A DNA stretch of 64,000 nucleotides. Origin: Pyrocephalus nanus (Eukaryota; Chordata; Aves; Passeriformes; Tyrannidae). Both the position numbers and the translations under genes were made by a program. The notes below the pieces were generated by a model, which did not search any database, was not told the DNA's origin, and saw only the letters and a program-made list of their open reading frames with translations. The stretch lies in the NCBI GenBank assembly GCA_038380795.1, contig CM076264.1, positions 7,628,001 through 7,692,000 on the forward strand, written 5' to 3'. This document shows, piece after piece, positions 52,721 to 64,000 of this stretch. The stretch's first letter is position 1; the number at the start of each line of letters is the position of its first letter.

Positions 52721-55120
52721 AATGCACCTTTATCTACTACTAAAAATATCTGTTGAGACCATGTTACTCACTCTCTATTTTACAGTAGAGAAACATATAA
52801 GGTCAAAGACTCATCTGCATAAATTCCTAAAGAGATGCATCCTTGGGAGGCTTGGGGTCCATTCTCACATTGCGAAGACCTTTGCTCAGAATAAGCCACA
52901 GAGTGCTCAGCTACCATGTGAATTTCCTTTTGCCCAAGTTGCCTTCAATTTTACTTTTTAGCGTAATGTAAATTACTACATTAGCACCTATTGGTAGCAT
53001 TTCTTCCTAGTATCTCACATGGCATCCAAGTATATACGGCTTTTAAATGCTGTTTTCCTTAACAGTACCCCTTGAAATCTGTAAAAATGCTCCCTAAAAC
53101 CTTTGCACAATATGACCAGAAGTTGATAACATGCCACTCTAAGTATACTTCTTTAACTGTTTTTGCAGCCTGTAGATTAACCCTGTTTTTCTCTTATTTA
53201 TTTTACAATATTTGTACTTTACCATTCACCTCTCAAAATCATCAGTTTTTCCCATTTATTCTCACAACAAGCTCCAATCAAATGTTAAGCTAAACCTCGC
53301 CAGTGCTTTAGTTGGTGGGGACAGTCCTAATCTGGACTCATAATGTACTCCTGCATGTACCCTGACAGTATCAATCACACAAATAAGAACTTTCACTCTT
53401 CTGAGGGACAAAGTTTCTTGCCAAAGCTTTCAGTATTGATGTTATGAACTTCTTGCCTATAGCTGGTGCCAAAGATGAGACCAGACTTGCCTTTTCATAC
53501 AAGACGCTCTCCCAGGAATGCCATGACTCTTTAGTGCCACAGATTACTAACATTTCTGCAGAAGTGATTATGGTTTTGGCTTACTAGATGCCTAGGTGCA
53601 ATGCTGATTCCAGTTCCATTTAACAGTGTTTGACAGCAACTAAGCCCGAGGATGAATCAAAGTTGACATATTTAGAACAAAGTAGTGGAGCACTTGACTA
53701 AGCCAATAAATGGTTCCAGCTGGGACTTGTCCTGTGGTTGGTGATGAGGACACTGGGGGCAGTTTTTGTGGCAGATAACTTTAGCTGAAGACATTTGGCA
53801 TTTAAAAGAAACGGAAAATACTTTTTATCAATGAGTTTTTCAAATGCAGATTTTTTTTTCTTTTTGCACCATTTTGTATCTCTCCTGAAATATGTGTCAA
53901 ATAGATTGTACTCAAACATAGTACTCTCCTGTAGTGAGTACTGTGCTCAGCCTCAGCATGGATCTGATTGACAGTATCAATCATCAATTGCAAAATAAAC
54001 TACAATACAAAATTGAACTGAAAGAATTTGTGGAACATGTTTGGAGAGATGGATAGAGAAAATGATGGTCACTCTTTCAGTCTACATGCTGAGGGCAGTT
54101 CCTAGACATTAAAATATTCCTTCTGGAATTCTAAATTGTCTATGAACACTTAACCAGCTGCTGAATGGTAATTTAAATTTTAATATTATTAAGAAATTTT
54201 TGTTGTAAATATAACTTGTAAATACTTAATCAGAGTCTTAGAACACTGTTCTGCTTGTATTCTTTCCCCTCACCAGAACCTGACCACCTTTAAGCCCCAG
54301 CAGAGAACAACAGAATAATTAGAACACACATTATGTTTTGAAAATTGTGTGCTAGCCCTTCTCCTATAATACATACACAGAAGTACAATTTAAGGTCTTA
54401 TAAATTATTTTTTAGCTTACCTGGTGTAGAACATAAAAAAGAGGTAGTTTCCACCAGTAGCACAAACAGCTTGATGTGAGGGGCAGGTTACTGAAAACTT
54501 TACATATGCCACAGTTATTACCATTAGCAAGTCATTGCCACCAAATGTCAATAGAATATCTTTCCCCTGCCTTTGCTCTCTTTATTTCAGTAAGGTACCA
54601 GTTTTTAAGAAGCAGACATTTTGGGTGTTTTGAGTTTACTGGCTTGATTTTCTCATCTAGATCCTGTATTGCATAATGTGATGCATTCAACACAGTACAA
54701 TTTCTGAAAACAATGACATTTTGTAGAACATAAAAATAGCATTCTGTGTTTTCAACCCTTTCTTGTGCTGATTATGAAATCTGTATTCAGATAGGCAGTG
54801 TTTTGCACAAACATTTTCTTTCACCTAATTCATACTAATCTGCATTCCACATGCAGTCTCACTACATATATCACCTAAATTCCCTTTTTCTTCTCTGGCT
54901 CTGCAAGAGATTATTATTAATATAACTTTTATTATTATTGTCATTGTTTTGTCCCTTCTTCCCAGATTCCAAATTAAACACAGACAGCAGAAAAAACATA
55001 TTTTCTAGGTTTTTGTTTGTAGTAAAGAATAATGTAGCTTATATAACATCATGTAGTTCATATTCCAACCAGTTTTCAGCATGGTTCTTCTCAGTGTTCT
55101 TTTGTCTTCCTTCATTTTGG
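52721..55120. other. unique AT-rich non-coding DNA
   Basis: No gene or recognised transposon. Short frames only; none contains a recognisable domain. Confidence 0.65.
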
Positions 55121-55312
55121 GATCATAGAATCATTAAATTTTGAAAAGACCTCCATGGTCGAGTTCAACTTTCAGTCAAATACCACCATGTCCACTGAAA
55201 GAGATCACATCTACTTGTTTTTTGAACACTTCCAGGGATGGTGACTCAATCACTTCCCTAGGGAACCTGTTGTAATGCTTAATAATTCCCTATGTGAGTC
55301 TCACCATAAATT
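55121..55312 (-). mobile_element. CR1 LINE 3' end, minus strand
   Basis: It begins GATCATAGAATCATTAAATTTTGAAAAGACCTCCATGGTCGAGTTCAAC, continues to TTTTTTGAACACTTCCAGGGATGGTGACTCAATCACTTCCCTAGGGAACCTGTTGTAATGCTT, and fades near TCACCATAAATTT. The ATCATAGAATCATTA start is the reverse complement of the CR1 tail. The copy is a 5'-truncated insertion about 190 bp long. Confidence 0.95.
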
Positions 55313-55410
55313 TATCCATTTTTTTGCTTTGATTTATACAATGGCACCAAAACAAGTATAAGAGTCAAACAGGAAGTGCTTTTTCCTCAATTTGAAATAC
55401 CTACTAAACT

Positions 55411-55740
55411 TTATAGAATCATAGAATGCTTTGGGTTGAAATGGACCCTAAAGATTATGTAGCTTCATTGTCTGTGCCACATGCCAGAACAGCTTTCACT
55501 AGACCTGGTTCCTCAGAGTTACATCCAGCCTTGCCTTGAATACTTCCAGAGATAGGGCATCCACAGCTTCTCTGGGCAACCTGTTCCAGTGCTAATCATT
55601 CTCACAGTAAAGAATTTCTTCCTAATACCTAATCTAAACCTACTCTCTTACAGTTTGAAGACTTGTCCTGTCACTTCATATCTTTGTGAATATTCACTCT
55701 CCATCTTATTTATGGGCTCCCTTCAGGTACTAGAAGGCCA
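55411..55740 (-). mobile_element. CR1 LINE 3' end, minus strand
   Basis: About 330 bp of CR1 in reverse. It starts TAGAATCATAGAATGCTTTGGGTTGAAATGGACCCTAAAGAT, passes through ACATCCAGCCTTGCCTTGAATACTTCCAGAGATAGGGCATCCACAGCTTCTCTGGGCAACCTGTTCCAGTG, and reaches CTTCAGGTACTAGAAGGCC. It belongs to a different CR1 subfamily from the copy at 55121 (GGCATCCACAGC rather than GGTGACTCAATC). Confidence 0.95.
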
Positions 55741-56040
55741 CAGTTAGATCAGAGCAAAACAACATCAATGCTGTTCCCAGCAGCGTGAGAACAGAAGACC
55801 CCACTGTCACATCTAAGTACCATTTGCTCAGTGAGATGAACAAGGATAGCAGCACCTAGCAAAGGGTTCTGCATCCCCATGATCTTCATGGGATTTTGGA
55901 AGTGCTTCCTGCTACCATCCAGCATAGCAGAGAGGACAGACACAAACGCACACACAATGTGATACTCGTCCAGTGCTGCCATCTGTGTAACAGCAAGTGT
56001 TGAAAGCCACTGTTCTGCTGTAGCTCTCTGAAATTCTGTA
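55741..56040. other. unidentified spacer between two CR1 copies
   Basis: About 300 bp with slightly higher G+C than the surroundings. A minus-strand frame (55749-55982) crosses it with no recognisable domain. It does not follow CR1 in any part I can identify. Confidence 0.5.
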
Positions 56041-56225
56041 TCGTATCATGGAATCATAGAGTGTTTTGGAATCATAGCTTGGGTCGGAAGGAACCTTGGA
56101 GATCATCCAGTTCCAACCCCTCTGTCACAGCCAGAGACATCTTCCATTAAACCAGGTAGCTCAGAGGCCCATCCAGCCTGGCCTTGAATGCATCAGTGAC
56201 ATTGCAACACCTACTTATCTCTGAC
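56041..56225 (-). mobile_element. CR1 LINE 3' end, minus strand
   Basis: It reads TATCATGGAATCATAGAGTGTTTTGGAATCATAGCTTGGGTCGGAAGGAACCTTGGAGATCATCCAGTTCCAACCCC, then AGAGGCCCATCCAGCCTGGCCTTGAATGCATC, after which similarity fades. The tail motif (ATCATGGAATCATAG) appears in an expanded form. It is a 5'-truncated copy of the GGTCGGAAGGAACC subfamily. Confidence 0.94.
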
Positions 56226-57589
56226 TACAGCAGGATCAATCTGATCCCATGTCTTCACTGCTAAGACTTTTCCAGCAATAATACTGTAGAGCTGCTAGAT
56301 GAAATATAAGTGCAGAAAACACTCCTATTTGAATCCAGTCTAGCCAGGCCATTTAAGCTATTACTGTTTCTTACCAGTGAGACAATAAGCTTAGCTACTG
56401 ACCATGGTTATGTGCAAGCCATTACAGAATGCAGACAAACCAAAATCACAGTTTTATAGGAGCGCTATGTAAAGAAATCTTGCTCTAAGCCTTTGTGCTC
56501 CATGAATTTAGGACTATATGGACACTGAGTGAGAAGACACTTTACAGACACTTAATCACCTCACTGAAAGAGCCTTGAAAACTACTGAACTGCATCCCTC
56601 TAAAACACTAACTGCTACTGATTCAAATGAAAGGACTGAGTAGAAAGTACACAGCAGGATGGGATTCTTCCTACAACTATTTCTTGTTTTCTTCTTCTCT
56701 ACCACTACAACTGTAGTTACAACAGAGGCATTATCTTGGCCACATTTGAAGTACAAAATTTTCCAGTTTGTGAACACCAGGAAGAATAACAGCAGAAATG
56801 TCATGTCATTTTCTACCAGCAGATGATTACTCCTGAGAGCATAGTCTTTGTTCAATCTAGCTGAATCTTTTACTACTTCAGGGAAGGAATGAGAAAGCAA
56901 GGCTGCTGATGGAAAAATAATTAGCCATCGTGTTTTACAGTAGAATGCTAAAAACTCTCCTTTTCAATTTGACAGGTTTCATGTAGGGGTATCTTTTTAA
57001 CCATCTATTTCCTTGCACTTGCTGAGCACATGCAGTATAGTACAGATCCCGAGGTTTCTGCAGTTGTGGGAATTTCAGTCAGTGGAGGAGTCTGAAGTTG
57101 TCCTGAGACCAGAACCAAATAAACTTTGATGGTAATAGCTTTAGTAAGATTTTGTTTGAGCTTGACCTGTTAAGGGCTTGATGGATTTTCTATAAGGCCC
57201 CAACTGACATATTTTCAATATACTTTTACCTACTCAGAAGCCCACGCTGGTAATTACAAATCTGAGGGTGTCTCAGCTTCAAATGAATCCAACTTTCCCT
57301 ACCGAGCTGAAATATTATCTCCATTAAACAAGTGTTCAGCATCACAATACAATATTCTTCTAATTAAATTGAAATGTGTTATATAGCGCATAATAATTTG
57401 GGGACTAAAAGTGTGAATACTTTTAAATGTGGCATATAATTTTCTAATGCAGGATACTTTTCAAATACGATCTCCTGCTGAAATAGTTCATTGTATCAAA
57501 AAGTAGAAACCTGTCAATAATACCCGTGAGTCCTATAAAATGTTTTCATTTCTCTCATGGTATGTTATGCTTCATCAGTTTCCTTAATC
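56226..57589. other. unique non-coding DNA
   Basis: No gene is supported; the minus-strand frame at 56556-56900 has no domain. Ordinary sequence without recognised repeats. Confidence 0.65.
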
Positions 57590-58180
57590 CTAGCTGCAGT
57601 TCACGTTGCCGTGCTGAAACAGCTCACTGAGCAGTAATTTATCTCTTGACTGTGGCATAACAACCACAAATACAGGTTATTCTGGGAGCGAGGATTTGCA
57701 TTGCATAAACTGTATTTTTTAAATCATCTTCAAATGAGATTAATTCATGATAGGGAAATTTTTCCTCTATTTTTGGATCTGGTTTCCAAGACACTTGAGG
57801 CTGAGTCTTGAGTGTTTTGTTGGGTATCGGGCAGAATCTTCATTTGAGGATTAGGGATTTCTGTAAAAACGAAATGATACCACCAGAGAAATGAGAAGAT
57901 GTTTCCCCCATTTACTTTAATACCTATTTAAAATTGGCATTGGAAAGATAATGACAGATTGCATTTTAGCTGAATTTTTCAGCTGTGCACTAGATGACTT
58001 GTATTTCTTTTCAATTAGGCTGACTGCTTTAGCGTGGTGGGAGATTACTTCTCCCGCATGCTGAAAAGATATTAACAATTAAAATGGAGGGGGGAGCAAG
58101 TAGCAGAGGATTATTGCAGTCTTCTTTGCCAAATGACAAGGGCTTCTCTTTGTAAGTATCTTGTTTTAATGTTTGCTACT
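57590..58180. promoter_or_regulatory. candidate conserved non-coding element cluster
   Basis: Two blocks stand out: 57590-57780 (CACGTTGCCGTGCTGAAACAG, GGAGCGAGGATTTGCATTGCATAAAC, ATGAGATTAATTCATGA) and 58010-58160 (TAGCGTGGTGGGAGATTACTTCTCCCGCATGC, TTAACAATTAAAATGGAGG). They carry CpGs rare in the surroundings, an octamer-like ATTTGCAT, and homeodomain and SOX-type words, without simple repeats. Such blocks are typical of enhancers in vertebrate gene deserts. The call is an impression only. Confidence 0.33.
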
Positions 58181-58284
58181 AAATGAGTACGGTATGCATC
58201 GAATAGATATAATCATTATGATAAAGTATATTTTTGACAAATGTAAATATTTACAGAACAGTGGTACTTAAATAGCTTGGCCTC

Positions 58285-58818
58285 ATGCATCAGAAGGGAG
58301 CAAAGTTTTCTTCAGGCATAGCACTGTGTGAAATGCATTTCTCAGGCTTTCAAGGCCCAGATACAGTAAACAACACTTTTCTTCATGCATCTTTCTCCAA
58401 ATTAGGGAAGAAAACTAGTTGGGAAGATGCGCAAGTGCCCCCTCTCCAGTGGAGGAGAAGCTTAGAGTGTTACAGGGGAATGTGGGTGACCCTACAGCCT
58501 CAGCCATCTGCTGGATGCACCTTTCTCCTCCTTTCCTGGTGGCAAACCTCCCTCAAGTTCCCTTCGCCACATCTCTGCATTACTGAGATATTCCTGGTGC
58601 CTTTCTTACAAATTATTATTGATTTTGTCCATGGGATAAACCTCAGAATAATAATAGCAAACCCCACTTTAGGCACTGTGCAATTAACCAAAGTCTCTTT
58701 AAACTGCCCTTCTGAGAGAGAGCAGGCAGAGATATTGCAGAAATCAGTGGGATCCTGTAACTCTTATGTTCTCCCAAAACAACTCCTTGTCCTTTTTTTT
58801 CCCCCTTTTGATTGCTGA
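58285..58818 (+). CDS. long unidentified open frame, doubtful gene
   Basis: This is the longest frame in the window, 177 codons, and it starts with a genuine ATG. The first half is mixed and polar. The middle (about residues 75-125) is rich in hydrophobic residues (FLLLSWWQTSLKF, EIFLVPFLQIIIDFVHGINLRIII), and the last part is ordinary. I recognise no domain, no signal peptide at the start and no zinc or catalytic motif. No promoter or polyadenylation signal is evident nearby. The segment is somewhat GC-richer than its neighbours, which lengthens chance frames. It may be chance, a decayed exon or a lineage-specific single-exon transcript. Confidence 0.08.
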   Translation: MHQKGAKFSSGIALCEMHFSGFQGPDTVNNTFLHASFSKLGKKTSWEDAQVPPLQWRRSLECYRGMWVTLQPQPSAGCTFLLLSWWQTSLKFPSPHLCITEIFLVPFLQIIIDFVHGINLRIIIANPTLGTVQLTKVSLNCPSEREQAEILQKSVGSCNSYVLPKQLLVLFFPPFDC

Positions 58819-61800
58819 AGTGGTTTTGACTGCACAGCTATTCTTCATTGCCAATGCCCTTTAAGAATCTCTGACTATCTGGCTTACCTTGATCTACTGT
58901 GTTTCCACCCTGCTGATTTTTCCATAAAGGCTTACATTAATCCAAACCAGCATTCATTTAATAAACATTTCAACAAGCAAATGAATATTTAGCAATCCTA
59001 ACTCCATTTCCATCACAACGGGTAGTGGCGCAGTTGGCTCCAAATCATGTCTACTTTTATCCCAACTCCACACATATAAATCCCATTGTTATGATTTATA
59101 TTAATGCATGACTAGGTTACACGTATAGGAGGGTGTAAAAAAAAAAAAAAAGAAAAGAAATAGAGGTGTGTGGACAGATGGACAGACATGGAACTGTGTT
59201 AAGTCGATAAAGTTCATTTTAGTTTTGTGCACAAATTACTAAGTCTCGCATAAAATTTTTTTTTCAGTCTTATCAGAAACACTCCAAATCTTGGTGAAGG
59301 ACATGGACACGGTGGCTTTTTCTTCCAAAGCTAACCAGAATTATTAGCTTGCTACAGTACAGTTATTCCTAGAGAATCTTCTGTAATGTTATCTAGTAAC
59401 AATATTCCCATCTCTTTTGATTAATGCATATTTGAAAACAATCTCTGAGATTCAGATCTTCAGTTTCAGTAAATCTGCATAGTGCGATTGATCTTATATA
59501 TACACCAATTAATAGTGTTTGAAAATGTAATTCTAGACTGAATTAACTCTGGTAACAGCTCTGGCAAGTGTTTCGCTCATGCAGTCTTCGGACAGGCAAG
59601 TATAATTACCTTTGAAATCTAAATACTGAAGTCCAAATGACAGTAGATAAAAAAGATACTACCCATGGTATTTTACCTGGACAGCACCTTCAAAATATTC
59701 ATGAGCAAGCATTTTACATTCTACACCTATTTTTGTTTCTTTTTTTTTTTTTTTTTTGAGAGAGAGAAATCCTTCTAGTAGCAAAGATAATTCTGAAATT
59801 AAAAATAGTTTGATACTTATGCATACAAAAATAAAGACACAGGTAATTTCATATTTATATTAGCCATATATCTGTCACCTGATCTTCCCACATACTTTTT
59901 AGACTAGTACAACTCTGCTAACTTCAGAACAGCTGTTCCTGATTTACATCAGAGCTAAAGCTCATCAGAATTATACCTGTCCTCATCTTTCACATGGAAG
60001 TGTTCGGGTTCAAAGTCCTCATGCTATGTGAAGATTTCAATCTTCTGTAGTTTTTGTGATAAATTTGAGCAGTTCCTGTGTTATGTGAGGTTTCATTTCA
60101 CAAAACACAACTGAATTTTTGGGCAGCCAAAGTGAAGGTATACACACCTTGGACAGGCTGAATGGATAAGAGACAAAACTACTCAACTCTTATTTAAAGT
60201 CAAAATAGACCCAATAAAATGTTTTCTAAAAGTACTCGGGAGCAGTATTTATGAAACAAATAGGCTTAGGAACAAACTGCCCTGTGTGGTGGTGATGACA
60301 GCAATTACCATTAACCATCTGAACAGCCACATTGTGATAAAAGCTGTGCCTTAAAAAGCAAGGTGAGGGTCAGTACATTTGAATCAGGTTTGTGTGTCTG
60401 AGGTTTGTCACTGAATTGGATGCTTTGAACCTGCTAATGGCAATTAATAGCTAATAATGATTTTTCACAATAGTCATATGTCTATGCACAGATGCAATAG
60501 GTGCTTTAACAATAAAGCTCTTTCTCAAAGTGCATGAGCCCAGAATTACAGGGATCAGCATCTTGGAGGAGCCCAATACTGACTTCTCTGTTGAGATGAC
60601 CAGAGCTGTAAAACAGCATTAAACTAGAAGTTCCAGCTGCTAGTTTTTCTGTGCTCTGCAACCACACAGAGGTCTCTATGGACAAAGTGCCTAATTAATT
60701 CTGATTCCTTTTATTATATTTCTAACAAATAAGTTTGCCTCTTTATGATTAAAAAAAAAATCTGCATTTATGCCACTTAAATAGATTTAATATTATTTTT
60801 CTTGAAATTCTAGAAAAAGAATAATCATTAATTATAAAGGATTGAATTTCCATGTAATTCTATTTAAAGAACAAAAGTTACTATTGTGTGAATTCAAGAA
60901 CCACATTAGAAACTGAGATATTAACAAATAGACCATTTCTGTGCTGTAATCATCTAAAGTAATCTTTCAAATATCTAATACTTAAAATATCTTCTAAACA
61001 CCTTATAATACCTAGTACCTGAAATACCTAAAATGTATTTGGGCTTAGTTATATTTATTTACTCATTAACAGCTCCTTACCAATCCTTAGTTCATCTCTC
61101 TTAGAAGTTTTTTAATAAAAGGATTACTGTAAAGACATTTGCAGTGAGGATCAATGGTGCAGAAGGATTTTAAATGTCAAGTTCTCACTGACAGTCAATA
61201 TTTTTGCTGTAAAATGGCACTGGACTGTTACAACAGACACCTAGAAAGATCCAAGATGGACCTGGATGTTAAACTTGGAACCAATATTAGGTCAACCCTA
61301 CAAATAACCCAAGGTCTATGATAAGAATAGGCTTTTTTTTTTTTTAATATATATGTATATATACTTATATATATATGTGTGTGCATTTTTCTTCAGATAA
61401 GAAGAGATTTGATATTATTCTGGTTCTGGATGTTTTGGGTATTTTTTTTTTCCCAGAATAATAAAATGGGAAAATGTTCTCATGTTGGTAGGGCATTTCA
61501 AAATCATTCAGTGGAAGCAAAATCATAGAATTTCTTTCTTGGAGATCTTTCAGGAGTGGCCTCTCAGGATGATGCTGACATATCCTCTTCCTTTTTCCTT
61601 AGGAAGTTCCACTATTGAGTTCTTGCAGGGTTATAAATCTGCAGTAGTTACTAAAAATTATAAATAAGGATTTCTGCAGAAAAAATAACTTCATATATAT
61701 TCCCTAAAAGAAATTTATAGATATTCCCTAAAACCTGGGAGGAGAGAATAATTTATTTATAAGAGCCATGCAATTTATTTATTGAATACTGAGAAATTAT

Positions 61801-64000
61801 GTAAAATACAAGACATCAGAGGAAAACAGAGACTTCTCATTCACTTTCAGGACATTAAGTTTTAAGAAATATACAAAACCAAAATCTTCTATTTTTTGCC
61901 TTTATAGGATTGGTTTGTTTTCTATTGATCTTGCTTCAGGCATCAGCTATTCAGTGAAGAGTGTTCAACTCTTATCACCTACATATAATTTAGCAGCAAT
62001 AAGCAGCAGGGATCTGGTAACAATGACTGTATGCAGTCTAAATTACACAGATCTTTAACTGGGGACCTGATACACTATAAATGCACATGCACATTTATGC
62101 TTAAATACACAAATAGAAAAATGAAAGGGAGAGGTAATGTTATATTGTGGAAAAAAATAAGAATTAATGAACCACAAAGCAATGTTCTTTACAACAGTAC
62201 TTTCTAGACCTCACAAATGTATTTTTAATTCCTTACATTTCCAACCTTTAAAGCTTTGCAAAACGGCTTAACAGTTTAAATAGTAGATATTACAGCTCTT
62301 GCTGCTTTGCTTTTCCACGCTTAATGTTTGTAATGGTACTCCTCCCAGAGAAAAAGTAATACTCAAAAGTAGAAGTTCTCAAGAAAAAGACTTCTTACAG
62401 ACAAAGAGTTCTGGTAATAAGAAATTCCAGGTGTAGTTTTAAATTCTTCACCTACAGCTCTAATAGCACCATCTCGGCCAGTACTAAATGTTGTTTGTTT
62501 GAAACTAAAAATACCACTTCAGGTGACAAGCACCTGGTCTCCCCTTCTCTGCCAAAGGCAACACGGCAGTGGCTGTGAAAAATAAGGCTCTGTATTACCA
62601 TATAGTACCTGAAGATCAAAATGTTCTGATGCCTTCTTGGGGAAAAAAAAAATGGAAGCATTCGATTAATCTTTGCGTATCTTTACTGTTCTATATCTTG
62701 AGCAGTTCAGAAATAGAATTGGTGCACACATGTATGAATTTTACACACATATAGCCCCACATATGTGTATATACATACACACATGAACAGGCACACATTT
62801 CTGAAGAAAGTTAAAGTAAATTCCAAAGCATAATAGTCACCTCTAGAGACTGGTCTATTGCAACACCCAAAATAAAAAATTGCAATGCTATTGCAAACCT
62901 GCTCAAGATATCTGGCTTTACTCTGAAAGAAGCTTCAATAGAATATGCATTTTACTCAGCTGCCCCCCAAAAATAGCATTTAAGTTTTCCCAAGTACAGT
63001 TGAACTGAAAAGCACATTATGTAATTTTTACTGCAAAAACCCAGTAATGCTGTTTGATCACTCAGTTTCTGTCGACCCCACAGCTCCCACTATATACAGA
63101 TCACAGGGAACACAGTGGGGGATTCTGTCAGCTTCTTCTGAAGTGTTGTGGGCTCAGGCTGAAGTGCCTGAGACTTTCTTTTCCTGAAATGTCTCAATTG
63201 CACCAAGTTCTACCAGCCACAAACACGTACATGCTTCCCTGAGGCCACGTGCAGCCTGTGCATCCTTTATCTGTGTGAAGATTAGGCCCTTAAATAAGTC
63301 AGAATAAACTCCATGTCAAATCAGAGAGGAGCAAATTTTGTTGAGAATAAAACCAAGGCAGTCTTACAAAACTCTTATCTTGATCCAATCTTATTTTCCA
63401 TTTATGATAACAATATAGAACAGGTAGCTTGGAGCTCTTTATCTTTTCACTGATTATACCATTCTGTATTCTGTAAGTACTTTCTTGTCCTCAGTTATAA
63501 ATGAGCTATAACAGAATTTTAATAAAATTCAGAAAACATTTTCTGATTCATGTTTGCTGTTAAACACAAGTAAAATGAAATTTATTATTTCAGTTGGGAT
63601 AATACATATAATGCTGATAATGATATATCACCTCAGATATTAACTTCTAATCAGATGTTACTCAAATATGTTTCAGCTTGTAAACACTTAAGTATTTTGT
63701 TGGGCTGTGCTCTGGTTTTTTACTACACAACAGAAATTATAATTGAATGACTAGATTTTCTGTACTGTAACATGTTTTGTTAAATTCATTCAACCAAGGA
63801 ACTGCAAGTTCAAAAAATTAGTTATTTCGTATCAAAGAGTACACCAGTGTATATGTTGAATAGTTTCCACATGATATGGAAGAAAATAGAGGTTTCATTT
63901 TTGCAAGCTTTTCTTCTTGCAAGAATTTCCTCCTGTTTCCTTTGTAGCTTATGCAGGCTATTGAATCAGACTGCCTTGGGCATCAGGTACCTGGAAATAT
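58819..64000. other. unique AT-rich non-coding DNA
   Basis: No gene is supported. Simple repeats are an A15 run at 59137-59151, a T18 run followed by GAGAGAG at 59740-59767, and T13 plus a TA-rich run at 61333-61383. 60300-60560 has balanced composition and TAAT words and could be conserved non-coding DNA. Everything else is plain AT-rich sequence with short frames. Confidence 0.65.
61333..61383. repeat. T13 run followed by (TA/TG)n
   Basis: Thirteen T, then TA-rich DNA with ATATATGTATATATAC and TATATATATATGTGTGTGC words. It can fold into a TA-rich hairpin and is simple-repeat DNA. Confidence 0.9.

Noticed and set aside
59026..59037. TGGCGCAGTTGG, like a tRNA A box
   Set aside because: No B box (GGTTCRANTCC type) follows within tRNA distance and no acceptor stem pairs, so it is not a tRNA or a tRNA-derived SINE.
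1..64000. CRISPR array, operon or bacterial-type system
   Set aside because: No regularly spaced repeats with unique spacers, no gene arrays and no ribosome-binding pattern; the window is vertebrate non-coding DNA.

Overview
This window is vertebrate nuclear DNA, almost certainly from a bird. The main evidence is several truncated CR1 retrotransposon copies, whose young members end in the avian ATTCTATG-type tail. There is also a reverse-oriented LTR that starts TGTCCTGGTT..., a start typical of avian endogenous retroviruses. Alu, L1 and other mammal-type repeats are not seen. Base composition is AT-rich, repeat density is low, and microsatellites are few and short, as in a gene desert or very long intron of an avian macrochromosome. 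The species cannot be read from the sequence.

No protein-coding gene, tRNA, rRNA or CRISPR array can be supported. Most open reading frames are chance runs, shadows of low-complexity DNA, or pieces of CR1. Several of the longest have no in-frame ATG at their 5' end.

Layout: 1-6740 is unique AT-rich DNA with a nested palindrome near 2.0 kb and a 21-bp tandem repeat at 3.2 kb. 6741-7222 holds two CR1 3' ends facing each other. 7223-14837 is mostly unique; a bare CR1 tail lies at 14838. 14907-26869 is unique DNA with one conserved-element-like block (about 17.2-17.45 kb), two related A-rich tracts and a GC-richer island near 18.5-20.7 kb. 26870-27294 is a GC-richer segment with a strong splice-acceptor-like start and a perfect donor-like end, so it could be a non-coding exon or relic. 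About 31.34-32.27 kb is a GC-rich insertion containing a minus-strand LTR. 35.7-36.06 kb has a polypurine tract and a CR1 fragment. 39.38 kb has an (ATGG)16 microsatellite. 42.5-43.5 kb and 44.9-46.03 kb are two dead CR1 bodies of different age in the same orientation. 52.5-56.2 kb carries four minus-strand CR1 3' ends. 57.6-58.2 kb looks like conserved regulatory DNA, followed by the longest ATG-started frame (58285-58818, 177 codons), which I do not recognise.

There is no set of cooperating genes. The biology is transposon debris on a background of unique non-coding DNA, with several stretches that look like candidate enhancers but need cross-species alignment. I did not find a convincing new system. 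The most useful leads are the exon-like segment at 26.87 kb, the long frame at 58.29 kb, and the candidate conserved blocks.
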